64,000 nucleotides of DNA from Tetragenococcus halophilus subsp. halophilus DSM 20339 (lineage in GTDB: Bacteria; Bacillota; Bacilli; Lactobacillales; Enterococcaceae), in assembly GCF_003841405.1 (NCBI RefSeq), contig NZ_PXYA01000002.1, positions 62,001-126,000 on the forward strand, read 5' to 3'. This document shows positions 8,540-16,723 of the stretch, piece after piece; position 1 is the first letter of the stretch, and every line of letters starts with the position of its first letter. Below the pieces are notes generated by a model. It was not told the DNA's origin and made no database searches. It was given only the letters and a program-made list of their open reading frames with translations. The position numbers and the translations under genes were made by a program.

Positions 8540-8960
8540 CAAGGTTACATTCCTTCTTTAATTATCCGAAAATACATAGCTTTTTATTCGGGAACTTCCT
8601 TATTCCCTACTTATCTGAATTTCTATCAATTTGGATAGCGCTTTTCGTTAGCCTATTTTAAAATAAGCAAAAGAATACAGAATTTCCAAACAAACCATCT
8701 ACAGCAGAATATCCTGATTAAACACGAAAGTGAGACTTTTGAAATGAATAAAGTTACGTTTGCAGGGGAGTATTGATTTAGATACGAATTTACTTATTAA
8801 TGAATGATAAAATCTGGAGAAAACACTCATGGAAGAGAACACTATACGACAACAGAAGATAAAGGAGCCGAGCAAGCGATAACCACAGCACAAGCCAAAA
8901 GTAAAAAACTAATCTTTTCACAATGAAATTCCATGAGCTAGATATTAATTAGAAATTGTT
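8540..8960. other. Gene-free stretch with a decayed coding remnant
   Basis: No intact gene. Around 8742-8890 the + strand resembles the short frame at 23376-23500: both read MNKV..., LDTNL, and a SGE/PGE...H..E.YTT-like run, here broken by several stops. This suggests decayed copies of one gene. Confidence 0.4.
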
Positions 8961-9001
8961 TAAAGAAATTCTCCAACTAGTAATTCAATGACCAGTTGGA
9001 G
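8961..9001 (-). terminator. Terminator after gbsB
   Basis: 8-bp stem CTCCAACT/AGTTGGAG (8971-9001), with a T-rich tail on the minus strand. Confidence 0.65.
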
Positions 9002-9019
9002 ATCTTTACAATAAACAGA

Positions 9020-10228
9020 TTATAATGTTTTAGCAATCTGATTGAAGCAACGACCATAAATCCATTTATATCCGTCTTCATCGAGATCTCTTGGATTCCC
9101 GATGGTTTGTGGATCCTTCATTGCTTCTTTTGCAAGCCGGTCAGTCATATCAGGAGACACCCCTTGTGCTTCTAAGCTAGGAATTTCTAAATCTTCCACC
9201 ATTCGGTAAACCTCATTAACAGCTGCTTTAGCCGCTTCTTCCGTTGACATTTCAAAAGTGTTAACGCCTAATGCTTCTGCAATACGGGCGAATTTTGCTG
9301 GATAACCTTTCCAGTTATATTCCATAACAGGCCCCATCATTGCAGCCACACATTGACCATGTGCTACTGGGATAATTCCGCCAAGCGTTTGCGCCATCGC
9401 ATGCGCTGCTCCGGCTGATGCACTCCCATAAGATAATCCTGCCAACATAGCCGCTTGTGCCATCGCATAACGTGCTTCGATGTCCTGTCCATCTGAGTAA
9501 GCGCGTCGAATATATTTTCCTACGTATTCCATCGCCAGTAATGCGACCGCATCTGTCACTGGTTGGGCATAATGCATAGTATAACACTCAATCGCATGTG
9601 CTAAAGCGTCAACACCTGTCATCGCCGTTACATGTGGCGGCATGGAAACGTGAAGCTCTGGATCAATAATCGTTAAATAAGCAGCGATTAATGGGCCTCC
9701 TGTATTAAATTTATATTCTCTTTCTTCATCCGTAATAACCGCCCATTGAGTTACTTCTGAACCCGTTCCAGCAGTCGTTGGAATGGTAGTTAATGGTGGA
9801 ATACGACGTTCTAGTGGTTTTTTCCCATCTGCTGCTTCGTAATCCAATACACTTCCATCATGGGTTGCTTCTACGCCAATTCCTTTGGCAGTATCCATGG
9901 AGCTACCGCCACCTACTGCCACAAGTCCATTACAGCCTTCTTCTTTATAAAGGCTTGAACCTTCAGCAATTAAACGTACAGGAGGGTTTGGCTCTACTTT
10001 GTTAAATAGAACAGTTTCTACCCCAGCTTTTTTTAAAGATTCCTCAATCGGTGAAGTGACGCCCGCTTGATAAATCCCCGGGTCTGTTACTAACAACGCC
10101 TTCGTAACGCCTAAATTTTTCACTTCTTCTCCTACATGTTTTATCGCACCAATACCATGCTTGATAGCTGTTGGTAACTCAAATTGGTGAAATTCATGCA
10201 TATGCTCTACTTTCATATTAAGACTCAT
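9020..10228 (-). CDS. gbsB: Choline dehydrogenase, iron-containing alcohol dehydrogenase type
   Basis: 402 residues of the type III (iron) alcohol dehydrogenase family. Motifs are GGGSSMDTAKGIG for NAD binding and the metal-ligand regions DALAHAIE and HAMAQTLGG...HGQ. In Bacillus GbsB oxidises choline to betaine aldehyde; here it lies 42 bp behind gbsA, which finishes the conversion to glycine betaine, an osmoprotectant. Start ATG at 10228 has GGAGG 8 bases before; an in-frame TTG at 10243 overlaps this Shine-Dalgarno. The specific choline assignment rests on the gbsA neighbour and the nearby gbsR and betaine-binding protein. Confidence 0.9.
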   Translation of the reverse strand: MSLNMKVEHMHEFHQFELPTAIKHGIGAIKHVGEEVKNLGVTKALLVTDPGIYQAGVTSPIEESLKKAGVETVLFNKVEPNPPVRLIAEGSSLYKEEGCNGLVAVGGGSSMDTAKGIGVEATHDGSVLDYEAADGKKPLERRIPPLTTIPTTAGTGSEVTQWAVITDEEREYKFNTGGPLIAAYLTIIDPELHVSMPPHVTAMTGVDALAHAIECYTMHYAQPVTDAVALLAMEYVGKYIRRAYSDGQDIEARYAMAQAAMLAGLSYGSASAGAAHAMAQTLGGIIPVAHGQCVAAMMGPVMEYNWKGYPAKFARIAEALGVNTFEMSTEEAAKAAVNEVYRMVEDLEIPSLEAQGVSPDMTDRLAKEAMKDPQTIGNPRDLDEDGYKWIYGRCFNQIAKTL

Positions 10229-10284
10229 TATATATTCCTCCAAAAATCTGTTTTAATATTTATTTCTTGATCCAATTTTCTATT

Positions 10285-11754
10285 TTAGAACCAATTGATT
10301 GGTTCTGGATTAATGTTATGGTAAACATGCTTTGTTTCTTGATATTCTTCCAAGCCAGGCTTGCCTAATTCTCTGCCAATACCTGATTGTTTAAAACCGC
10401 CCCACGGCGCATGCGGGAAATACACATTCGCATCATTAATCCAAACAGTTCCCATGCGCATTTTAGCGACACAGCGTTCAGCTTTTGTAATATCCTTTGT
10501 CCAGACACCGCCAGCTAACCCATAAATCGAGTCATTGGCTAAACGAATAGCTTCTTTTTCATCACGAAATCTTTCTACTGTAATGACTGGACCAAACCCT
10601 TCGTGTTGGACCACACTCATATCCGTTGTACATTCAGTCAAGACCGTCGGCAAATAGAAAAAGCCGTTTTGCAATTTTGGGTCAGTAGGACGAGAGCCGC
10701 CTACCGCTACTTTTGCTCCTTCTTTCACTCCATCTTCTACATAAGCTTTTACTTTATCTAAGTGTTCTTGAGAAATTAACGGCCCCATTTGCGTATCTTC
10801 TTCAAATCCACTTCCTAAATGAATTTTTTTAACACACGCCACTAATGCCTCAACAAACGCGTCGTGAATACTTTCTTCTACAATAACGCGTGTCCCAGCG
10901 GAGCAAATTTGTCCCGCATGAAAGAAGACAGCATTCATTGCTTGATCTACAGCGGTATCAAAGTCCGCATCCGCAAAAATGATGTTCGGATTTTTCCCAC
11001 CAAGTTCTAAAGCTAGTTTTTTTACATTTGAGCTAGCCGACCGCATAATACGTTTCCCTGTTTCAATACCGCCAGTAAAGGAAATTAAATCAACGTTTTC
11101 GTTAGTCGACAATTCTTCTCCAACCGTTGCTCCCGTTCCTAATACAAGGTTAGCAACTCCTTTTGGTAGACCTGCTTCTTCCATCAGTTCAAACACTTTT
11201 ATGGTGGTTAAAGGGGTAATTTCACTCGGTTTCATAATTAATGTATTCCCCGCAGCAAGCGCAGGTGCTAATTTCCAAGAAGCTTGCAATAATGGATAAT
11301 TCCAAGGCGTAATTTGTCCACATACGCCGACAGGTTCTTTAACTACCTTGCTAATAGTATCTGGCACAGGAGAATCGATAATTTCTCCGCCATCTTTATC
11401 AGCTAATTCTGCATAATATCGAAACACACCCGCGATATCTTCCATATCACCTCTGCTTTCTTCTACTGTTTTTCCTGTATCAAGCGATTCTAACTCCGCT
11501 AATTCTTCCTTATCTCTTTCGATAAGTGCTGCAATAACACCAACGAGATTTCCTCTTTCTGTCGCTGATGTTGTCGCCCAATCTCCTTGATCAAAAGCAT
11601 TTCTAGCTGCATCAATGGCTAACTTGGCATCTTTTTCATTGCCTTCAGCAACAAGCGCGACTACTTCTTGGTCAAATGGGTTGATAATTTCCCTTGTCTC
11701 TCCAGAAAGAGCAAGCACCCATTTCCCATTGATATATTGTTTTTTTACATCCAA
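10285..11754 (-). CDS. gbsA: Betaine aldehyde dehydrogenase
   Basis: 489 residues, full aldehyde-dehydrogenase length. Visible are the NAD-site Lys in MKPSEITP, the catalytic Glu in LELGGKNPN and the nucleophile Cys in HAGQICSAGTRV. It oxidises betaine aldehyde to glycine betaine with NAD(P). Start is a TTG at 11754, 7 bases after AGGAGG; no ATG in frame is nearby. It heads the gbsA-gbsB operon, with a clear promoter and a palindrome downstream of the start site (next entry). The divergent gbsR has been moved 3 kb away by two insertion sequences. Confidence 0.93.
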   Translation of the reverse strand: MDVKKQYINGKWVLALSGETREIINPFDQEVVALVAEGNEKDAKLAIDAARNAFDQGDWATTSATERGNLVGVIAALIERDKEELAELESLDTGKTVEESRGDMEDIAGVFRYYAELADKDGGEIIDSPVPDTISKVVKEPVGVCGQITPWNYPLLQASWKLAPALAAGNTLIMKPSEITPLTTIKVFELMEEAGLPKGVANLVLGTGATVGEELSTNENVDLISFTGGIETGKRIMRSASSNVKKLALELGGKNPNIIFADADFDTAVDQAMNAVFFHAGQICSAGTRVIVEESIHDAFVEALVACVKKIHLGSGFEEDTQMGPLISQEHLDKVKAYVEDGVKEGAKVAVGGSRPTDPKLQNGFFYLPTVLTECTTDMSVVQHEGFGPVITVERFRDEKEAIRLANDSIYGLAGGVWTKDITKAERCVAKMRMGTVWINDANVYFPHAPWGGFKQSGIGRELGKPGLEEYQETKHVYHNINPEPINWF

Positions 11755-11783
11755 ATAAATTCCTCCTAACCAACGTTAATTTT

Positions 11784-11846
11784 GTTAAATATAAATTTAA
11801 CGTTTCGATTAATCTTAATATTAGCGAATAAATTTCATGCTGTCAA
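11784..11846 (-). promoter_or_regulatory. gbsA promoter with roadblock-type operator
   Basis: Minus strand TTGACA (11841-11846), 17 bp, TAATAT (11818-11823). The palindrome GTTAAAT/ATTTAAC (11784-11801) lies roughly 10-27 bases after the predicted start point. In Bacillus subtilis GbsR blocks elongation from a site downstream of the promoter, so this is a good GbsR operator candidate. Confidence 0.7.
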
Positions 11847-11898
11847 ACGAATCTATGTTCTTTTACTTTTGCAATTGAACAGATCTTTATTCATCAAC

Positions 11899-13538
11899 TA
11901 AGTGTAAAATTTATTGAGGTATCCTCTAGACGAATAAAAAAGAAACCGTTACTCTATTCATTGGGCTAACAGGCACTAATGAACAAAGGCGGTTTCTTAT
12001 GGATTCTATTGTAACAGATTTAGTGGAAGTAATGAAGAAGGAAACGAATTTTTTAGCAAGAGAAAGAGCCATGATGATCTTTTTTACAAAACTTATAGCC
12101 ACGATCACACAATTGGCTTTTCAAACGCTCGATAAAGAAATTTGTGCGCAATGTAAAAAAGAAGGTTTTCGCGTCGATCGCAAGAGCGAGAGAACCATCA
12201 CTTTTTTGTTTGGTCCCGTGACCTATGTTCGTCGACGAATGAAAAATCAAGCCAATGACATTCGTTACCCCTTAGATGAATTTCTAGGGATTCGAAAAGG
12301 CATTCGTTACAGTTCGCTTGTCCTGCGCAATGTCTCTCAATTAGGCAGTATGATGGTCTATCGTCATGTTTCTCAAGCGATCGATTGTTTGACATCTTGG
12401 CGTATGAGTCATCAAAACGTGCAACAATTGGTGGTTAAAACGGGAGAGTTCATCCAAGCCAAAAGCACGCATGAAAGTCGTTATGACGGGATTATCACCA
12501 AGAAAAAAGTGCCTTATTTATATCTGGAAGGAGATGGCGTAAAGATCAACGGACAAAAGAAACAATCTCTTGAAGTCCATCGTTTTCAAGTGTGCGAAGG
12601 CAGCCAGAAAGTCGGGAACCGCTCGGAGATGATCGCCCCGCACTTTGTGAGTCATCTGAATCGGCAAAAAGCATACAAAGAAATGATGGCCTATCTTCAA
12701 GCCTATTATGATTTAAGTCATACCGTTGTCATTTCCAATAGTGACGGCGGTTCAGGCTATGAAAAAGCCGTGTTTGATGAACTGGCTTTAGGTTGTTTGC
12801 GTCATGAACACTTCCGTGATCGATACCATGTCCATCGTAAAATTAAAGAACGAATGCCTTTTGTTCCCCAACTCCAACATCGTATGATACGAGCGATTGA
12901 ACATTATGATTGGCAAGAGGTCCAGCTTGTTTTAGATACCTCGGAAAGCTTGATTGAAGAAAAGGAAGCCGAGGCTTCAGAACATTTACGTTTACTGCAT
13001 CACTATCTTCAAAGAAATTGGCCTTATTTAAAATCATTGAAAGCACGAGGAATCAGAGATCCCCAAGCATGTATTGGCACGATCGAAAGTACCCATCGAA
13101 AAATCACCTATCGCATGAAGCGCCAAGGTCGTTTATGGACAAAAACCGGTGCCCAAGCCATGATTCGTGTCATTGATAGTTTACGGAATCAAGAATTTGA
13201 AGGATGGTTGAATCAATACGAAGCCCTTCCGGACGACGTGGTCGCTCAAGAAAAGCGTTGGCAAGCTATGAAACGTTGGGTACAGAAAAAACCTAACTTT
13301 CAAGCTCATGAAGGTGCGTTTAAAGGGCAAATGGGCGAAGGAAAAGCGAAAAGTGCACCTTTAGGCCAATTCGCCAAAGGACTAAATCAATTAATAATGA
13401 CCCCGAATTATCTCTAATAAAAACTTGTTTTTGTTAGAGATGATGAGGGCGAACCGAACGAAAGTGAGGTTGAAAAATAACTTCGTGTCTGCCCAAAAGA
13501 CGGTTTTTTTATTCAACCTCAATAAACTTGACACATAC
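11899..13538 (+). mobile_element. ISLre2-family insertion sequence, complete
   Basis: Ends are inverted (GTGTAAAATTTATTGAGG at left, complement of GTGTCAAGTTTATTGAGG at right). They are flanked by a 9-bp direct repeat ATTCATCAA (11890-11898 and 13539-13547), the duplication size known for ISLre2. One transposase gene fills it. It inserted between gbsA and gbsR. Confidence 0.9.
11999..13417 (+). CDS. ISLre2-family transposase
   Basis: 472 residues, UPF0236/ISLre2 type. It opens MDSIVTDLVEVMKKE and has an N-terminal Cys pair region (EICAQCKKEGFRVDRKSERT) like a zinc-binding DNA-recognition domain. Acidic residues of the catalytic core are visible, e.g. YLEGDGVKING and SNSDGGSGYEKAVFDE. Full length and uninterrupted, so likely active. 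Two further copies lie at 27134 (truncated) and 27746 (complete); differences from the latter are scattered, so they are not a very recent pair. Confidence 0.9.
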   Translation: MDSIVTDLVEVMKKETNFLARERAMMIFFTKLIATITQLAFQTLDKEICAQCKKEGFRVDRKSERTITFLFGPVTYVRRRMKNQANDIRYPLDEFLGIRKGIRYSSLVLRNVSQLGSMMVYRHVSQAIDCLTSWRMSHQNVQQLVVKTGEFIQAKSTHESRYDGIITKKKVPYLYLEGDGVKINGQKKQSLEVHRFQVCEGSQKVGNRSEMIAPHFVSHLNRQKAYKEMMAYLQAYYDLSHTVVISNSDGGSGYEKAVFDELALGCLRHEHFRDRYHVHRKIKERMPFVPQLQHRMIRAIEHYDWQEVQLVLDTSESLIEEKEAEASEHLRLLHHYLQRNWPYLKSLKARGIRDPQACIGTIESTHRKITYRMKRQGRLWTKTGAQAMIRVIDSLRNQEFEGWLNQYEALPDDVVAQEKRWQAMKRWVQKKPNFQAHEGAFKGQMGEGKAKSAPLGQFAKGLNQLIMTPNYL

Positions 13539-13554
13539 ATTCATCAATAGCCAT

Positions 13555-13582
13555 TTGACAAATTCATTTATTTCCTTATTAT
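13555..13582 (+). promoter_or_regulatory. Stranded former gbsR promoter
   Basis: TTGACA (13555-13560), 16 bp, TATTAT (13577-13582). It points toward gbsR but is now cut off from it by the 1386-bp IS at 13599-14984, whose insertion site falls in the old 5' leader. Confidence 0.5.
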
Positions 13583-13598
13583 TAACATTAAGGTAATT

Positions 13599-14984
13599 CA
13601 CTAGTGGTGCATGAAACATTTTAAATTAGCTCTTTATGTTTCACACTATTTTCATTCATAAAAAAATCCTTTATACTGAGCTTGGATGACTTATCCAAGA
13701 CCAATACAAAGGAACTTAATATGGATAAGTATAAAACAATTTCAGCTTTTAATAAATGGTTTTCGAACATAAATTTCAAAAAATTACCTTTTTCTATTCG
13801 TGAGAAAATTTCTCAAGCCGACAAGTATCATAAAAAATTTGCTTTTGAACACTTTTTGAAGGTGTTTCTCTATGGCATCGATCATGAGTGTGAAAGTTTA
13901 CGTGAAATGGATACGGCATTTGTTTCCCCTGATCTACAACAGACCATGGCGTTAGATGCCATCAGCCATTCGCAGCTTTCCCGTGAGCTCGCCCAGATGG
14001 ATGACGAAATTTTGTGGGCGATTTTCGCACAGTTACTGGAAAAAGCACGGTCAAAAACACCGGTGACTAAACGAAATGCGCTCTATCTCGTGGATTCTTC
14101 TACCTTTCCGTTAAATACCACTCGATATCCTTGGGCGGACTTTCGCTCAACCAAAGCGGGGATCAAGCTTCACTTAAAACTTTGTTTTATGGATAAAGAA
14201 CACTTGTATCCGGATCAGTTTGAAGTCACGAATGCGGTTGAACATGATGACAATCACTTAGAAGTTTTTGTCAATCAACCGGAAGCGACCTATATCTTTG
14301 ACCGTGGTTATATTGATTACGAGCGACTGGATGAAATGGAAGCCGATGGCTATTTTTTCGTCACAAGAGTGAAGAAAAACACCAAAATCCATGTCAGAGA
14401 AACTTATGAACCTTCTCAGAGTAAAAACATTTTGCGTGACCAAATGGTGGTGTTAGGTACGCAGGTTTATTTAACCTCCCCGTTTCGCTTAGTGACGATT
14501 CAGGATGAAAAGGGAAAACAATTACGTTTTGTCACTAACCGTTTTGATGTGACCGCCCAAGAAGTGGCCGACATGTACAAAGCTCGTTGGCAAATTGAAC
14601 TATTTTTTAAGCACATCAAGCAACATATGACGATAAAAAAGCTATTTTCCCACAGTGAAAAAGGGGTAAGCAATCAAATCATTCTCGCCATGATTGCCAG
14701 TCTACTGACGTATTTACTCAAAGTGGAGACAGGAAGTAAGAAATCTCCTTTTCAAATCAAGCGTCTATTGAAACACTTGCTTTTTCAACCTTTTGAAGAA
14801 TTATGGGTGTTGCTCGTTCCTACGTGACGAAATAGCATTTGTCGTTGTTGCAATAGTATTCAGATAAATAATGAAAATTTTTTTCTGGAAAAGTCATCCT
14901 TTGCGCAAGCATTTGATTTTTTTGTCATTTTTTAGAAAAAAGTTAAAATCTGAATATTCTGATCATATTAATGCACCACTAGTG
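13599..14984 (+). mobile_element. IS4-family insertion sequence
   Basis: Perfect terminal inverted repeat CACTAGTGGTGCAT, and a 9-bp target duplication AAGGTAATT at 13590-13598 and 14985-14993. A possible outward promoter near the right end (TTGTCA 14922-14927, 16 bp, TAAAAT 14944-14949) points into gbsR. Confidence 0.9.
13721..14827 (+). CDS. IS4-family transposase
   Basis: 368 residues from ATG 13721 (AAAGGAAC upstream). DDE features of the family are present: LVDSSTFPL with the first Asp, YIFDRGYIDYERLD with the second (the DRGY motif of IS4-type enzymes) and the Y-2-R-x3-E-x6-K-like YKARWQIELFFKHIK at the end. All catalytic residues are present, so it is probably functional. Confidence 0.9.
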   Translation: MDKYKTISAFNKWFSNINFKKLPFSIREKISQADKYHKKFAFEHFLKVFLYGIDHECESLREMDTAFVSPDLQQTMALDAISHSQLSRELAQMDDEILWAIFAQLLEKARSKTPVTKRNALYLVDSSTFPLNTTRYPWADFRSTKAGIKLHLKLCFMDKEHLYPDQFEVTNAVEHDDNHLEVFVNQPEATYIFDRGYIDYERLDEMEADGYFFVTRVKKNTKIHVRETYEPSQSKNILRDQMVVLGTQVYLTSPFRLVTIQDEKGKQLRFVTNRFDVTAQEVADMYKARWQIELFFKHIKQHMTIKKLFSHSEKGVSNQIILAMIASLLTYLLKVETGSKKSPFQIKRLLKHLLFQPFEELWVLLVPT

Positions 14985-15041
14985 AAGGTAATTAAGAATA
15001 ATTTTAACAAAGTGGACGCAGAATTATAGGAGGACTTTATA

Positions 15042-15602
15042 TTGACCAACTCCCACGATGAGAAGGCAAAAGCACAATTAGAAGATGCAGAAGATCAAGT
15101 GACACAGGCTATCTCCGAAACAATGGATTTATATGGCGTAACGCCAGCAGCTGGAAAAATATACGCGACAATGTATTTTGAAGATCAAATGAACTTAGAT
15201 GAAATGCGGGAAAAGCTAGGAATGAGTAAACCTAGTATGAGTACAAACGTTCGACATCTTCAAGAAATTGGAATGGTAAAAAAGAAATTTCAACGTGGTT
15301 CAAGAAAACATACTTATACTGCAGAAAAAAATTTCTTTCATTCTTTTATGTCCTATTTCTGTCAGATGTGGGAACGGGAAGTAAAAACAAATATGAAAGC
15401 CATCCACCATGCTGAAAAAGCACTTTGTGAAATTATTCATGACGAGGATGTTTCTGATAGTTTACAAGAAGAAGCGAGGGATCATTATGAATTACTAAAC
15501 CAGTCCAAAATTTATTATCATTGGTTGGAAAAATTAGTCCACAGTATTCAATCCGAAGAAATTTTTGAGTTTTTGCCAAAAGACACCTCAGAAAAAAATT
15601 AA
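15042..15602 (+). CDS. gbsR: GbsR/MarR-type regulator of betaine synthesis
   Basis: 186 residues. It has a winged helix-turn-helix with LDEMREKLGMSKPSMSTNVRHLQEIGMV (about 46-73) followed by the GSRKHTYTAEKNF wing, a typical GbsR pattern. GbsR senses choline and represses choline uptake and gbsAB. TTG start at 15042 has AGGAGG 8 bases before. Only about 50 bp separate it from the IS4 element, which has displaced its promoter. An overlapping or closely following betaine-binding lipoprotein gene makes a two-gene unit. Confidence 0.88.
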   Translation: MTNSHDEKAKAQLEDAEDQVTQAISETMDLYGVTPAAGKIYATMYFEDQMNLDEMREKLGMSKPSMSTNVRHLQEIGMVKKKFQRGSRKHTYTAEKNFFHSFMSYFCQMWEREVKTNMKAIHHAEKALCEIIHDEDVSDSLQEEARDHYELLNQSKIYYHWLEKLVHSIQSEEIFEFLPKDTSEKN

Positions 15603-15615
15603 AAGGAGAGATATT

Positions 15616-16515
15616 ATTAAGTTTCCAAAGCAAAAAACACTCATTTTTATCATGACAACAATTTCTATTTTAGTACTAAGTGCATGTAGTGAAGGTACAA
15701 CAAATGAAGACGCTGCAGATGATAACAAAGGAACTATTGAGATGGGGCAAATTAGCTGGGAAGAAAATATCGCAGTGACAAATATGTGGAAAATTCTTTT
15801 AGAAGAAGAAGGCTATGAAGTGAACTTCCACTTATTAGATATTGCCACACAAATGTCCTCACTTGAAAATGATGAACTAGATATCAGTCCTGAAATTTGG
15901 TTGCCAGTTCAAGATGCGGAATATAAAACACAGTATGAAGACACTGTTAATTTTTCAGAAGAGACTTGGTATGATAATGCAAAGGTTGGACTGGTTGTAC
16001 CAAGTTATATGGAAGATATAAATAGTATCGAAGATTTAAATGACCATAAAGAAGATTTAGATCAGAAAATCACTGGTTTTGACGCTGGCGCAGGAACCAT
16101 GTTAGTCGTAGAAGATGTAATAGAAGAATATGGATTAGACTATGAACTCACCGCAAGCTCTGAACCTGCTATGCTGACTGAATTAGAAAAGTCAATCGAT
16201 AATGAAGAGGATATTGTGGTACCCTTATGGAACCCACATCGTGTGTTTTCTGAATTGGACTTAAAATATCTAGACGACCCTCAAAATGCCTTTGGCGAAG
16301 CTGAAAAAATTCATCATGCCACACGCCAAGGTTTTGATGAAGATTATCCAGAAATAGATCAGTGGATGAAAAATTGGAAAATGGATGATGATCAAATTGG
16401 TGAATTAATGAGTTATGTCAGTGAAGCTGAAGAGGAAGATGAAGAACCGTCTGAAGGCGCTGAAAAGTGGATTGATGAAAACCAAGAACTCGTTGATGAA
16501 TGGCTGGAAAAATAA
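15616..16515 (+). CDS. Glycine betaine/choline-binding lipoprotein, OpuAC family
   Basis: About 300 residues with a lipoprotein signal peptide (KFPKQKTLIFIM..., lipobox LSAC near residue 22) and the OpuAC-type fold: MGQISWEENIAVTNMWK, LDISPEIWLPVQ, PLWNPHRVFSELDLKYL. Trp/Tyr residues of the betaine cage are visible. The start is unusual: AAGGAG at 15603-15608 is 7 bases before an ATT (15616), and no ATG, GTG or TTG occurs between the Shine-Dalgarno and the signal peptide. The only standard start, TTG 15565, lies inside gbsR without a ribosome site. No permease or ATPase gene accompanies it, so it must serve a transporter elsewhere. The C-terminus is strongly acidic, as in salt-adapted proteins. 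Confidence 0.85.
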   Translation: MKFPKQKTLIFIMTTISILVLSACSEGTTNEDAADDNKGTIEMGQISWEENIAVTNMWKILLEEEGYEVNFHLLDIATQMSSLENDELDISPEIWLPVQDAEYKTQYEDTVNFSEETWYDNAKVGLVVPSYMEDINSIEDLNDHKEDLDQKITGFDAGAGTMLVVEDVIEEYGLDYELTASSEPAMLTELEKSIDNEEDIVVPLWNPHRVFSELDLKYLDDPQNAFGEAEKIHHATRQGFDEDYPEIDQWMKNWKMDDDQIGELMSYVSEAEEEDEEPSEGAEKWIDENQELVDEWLEK

Positions 16516-16660
16516 GCCTATCTGTCAAATATGGTCTTGTTTAAAGTATGGGAAAAAGAATAACGACAACTTAAGCAAACAAAGGCTTATTCATTTTATT
16601 GAATAAATTTACCTATTTTCTCGTTTATTAAGCCAGTCTATAGGGCACTTTCATATACAA

Positions 16661-16710
16661 AAAATGAGCAGAAGATTCGATAAATATCGAATTTTCCGCT
16701 CATTTTTCTT
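16661..16710. terminator. Bidirectional terminator between opuAC-like gene and the Cthe_2159-like gene
   Basis: Stem AAAATGAGC...GCTCATTTTT with inner GATTCGATA/TATCGAATT pairing; A run on one side and T run on the other serve both converging genes. Confidence 0.85.
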
Positions 16711-16723
16711 TTAATTGCTAAAT

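Noticed and set aside
12053..12395. Minus-strand frames of 60-65 codons across the ISLre2 transposase
   Set aside because: Shadows of the transposase; the same frames recur in the other copies for that reason.
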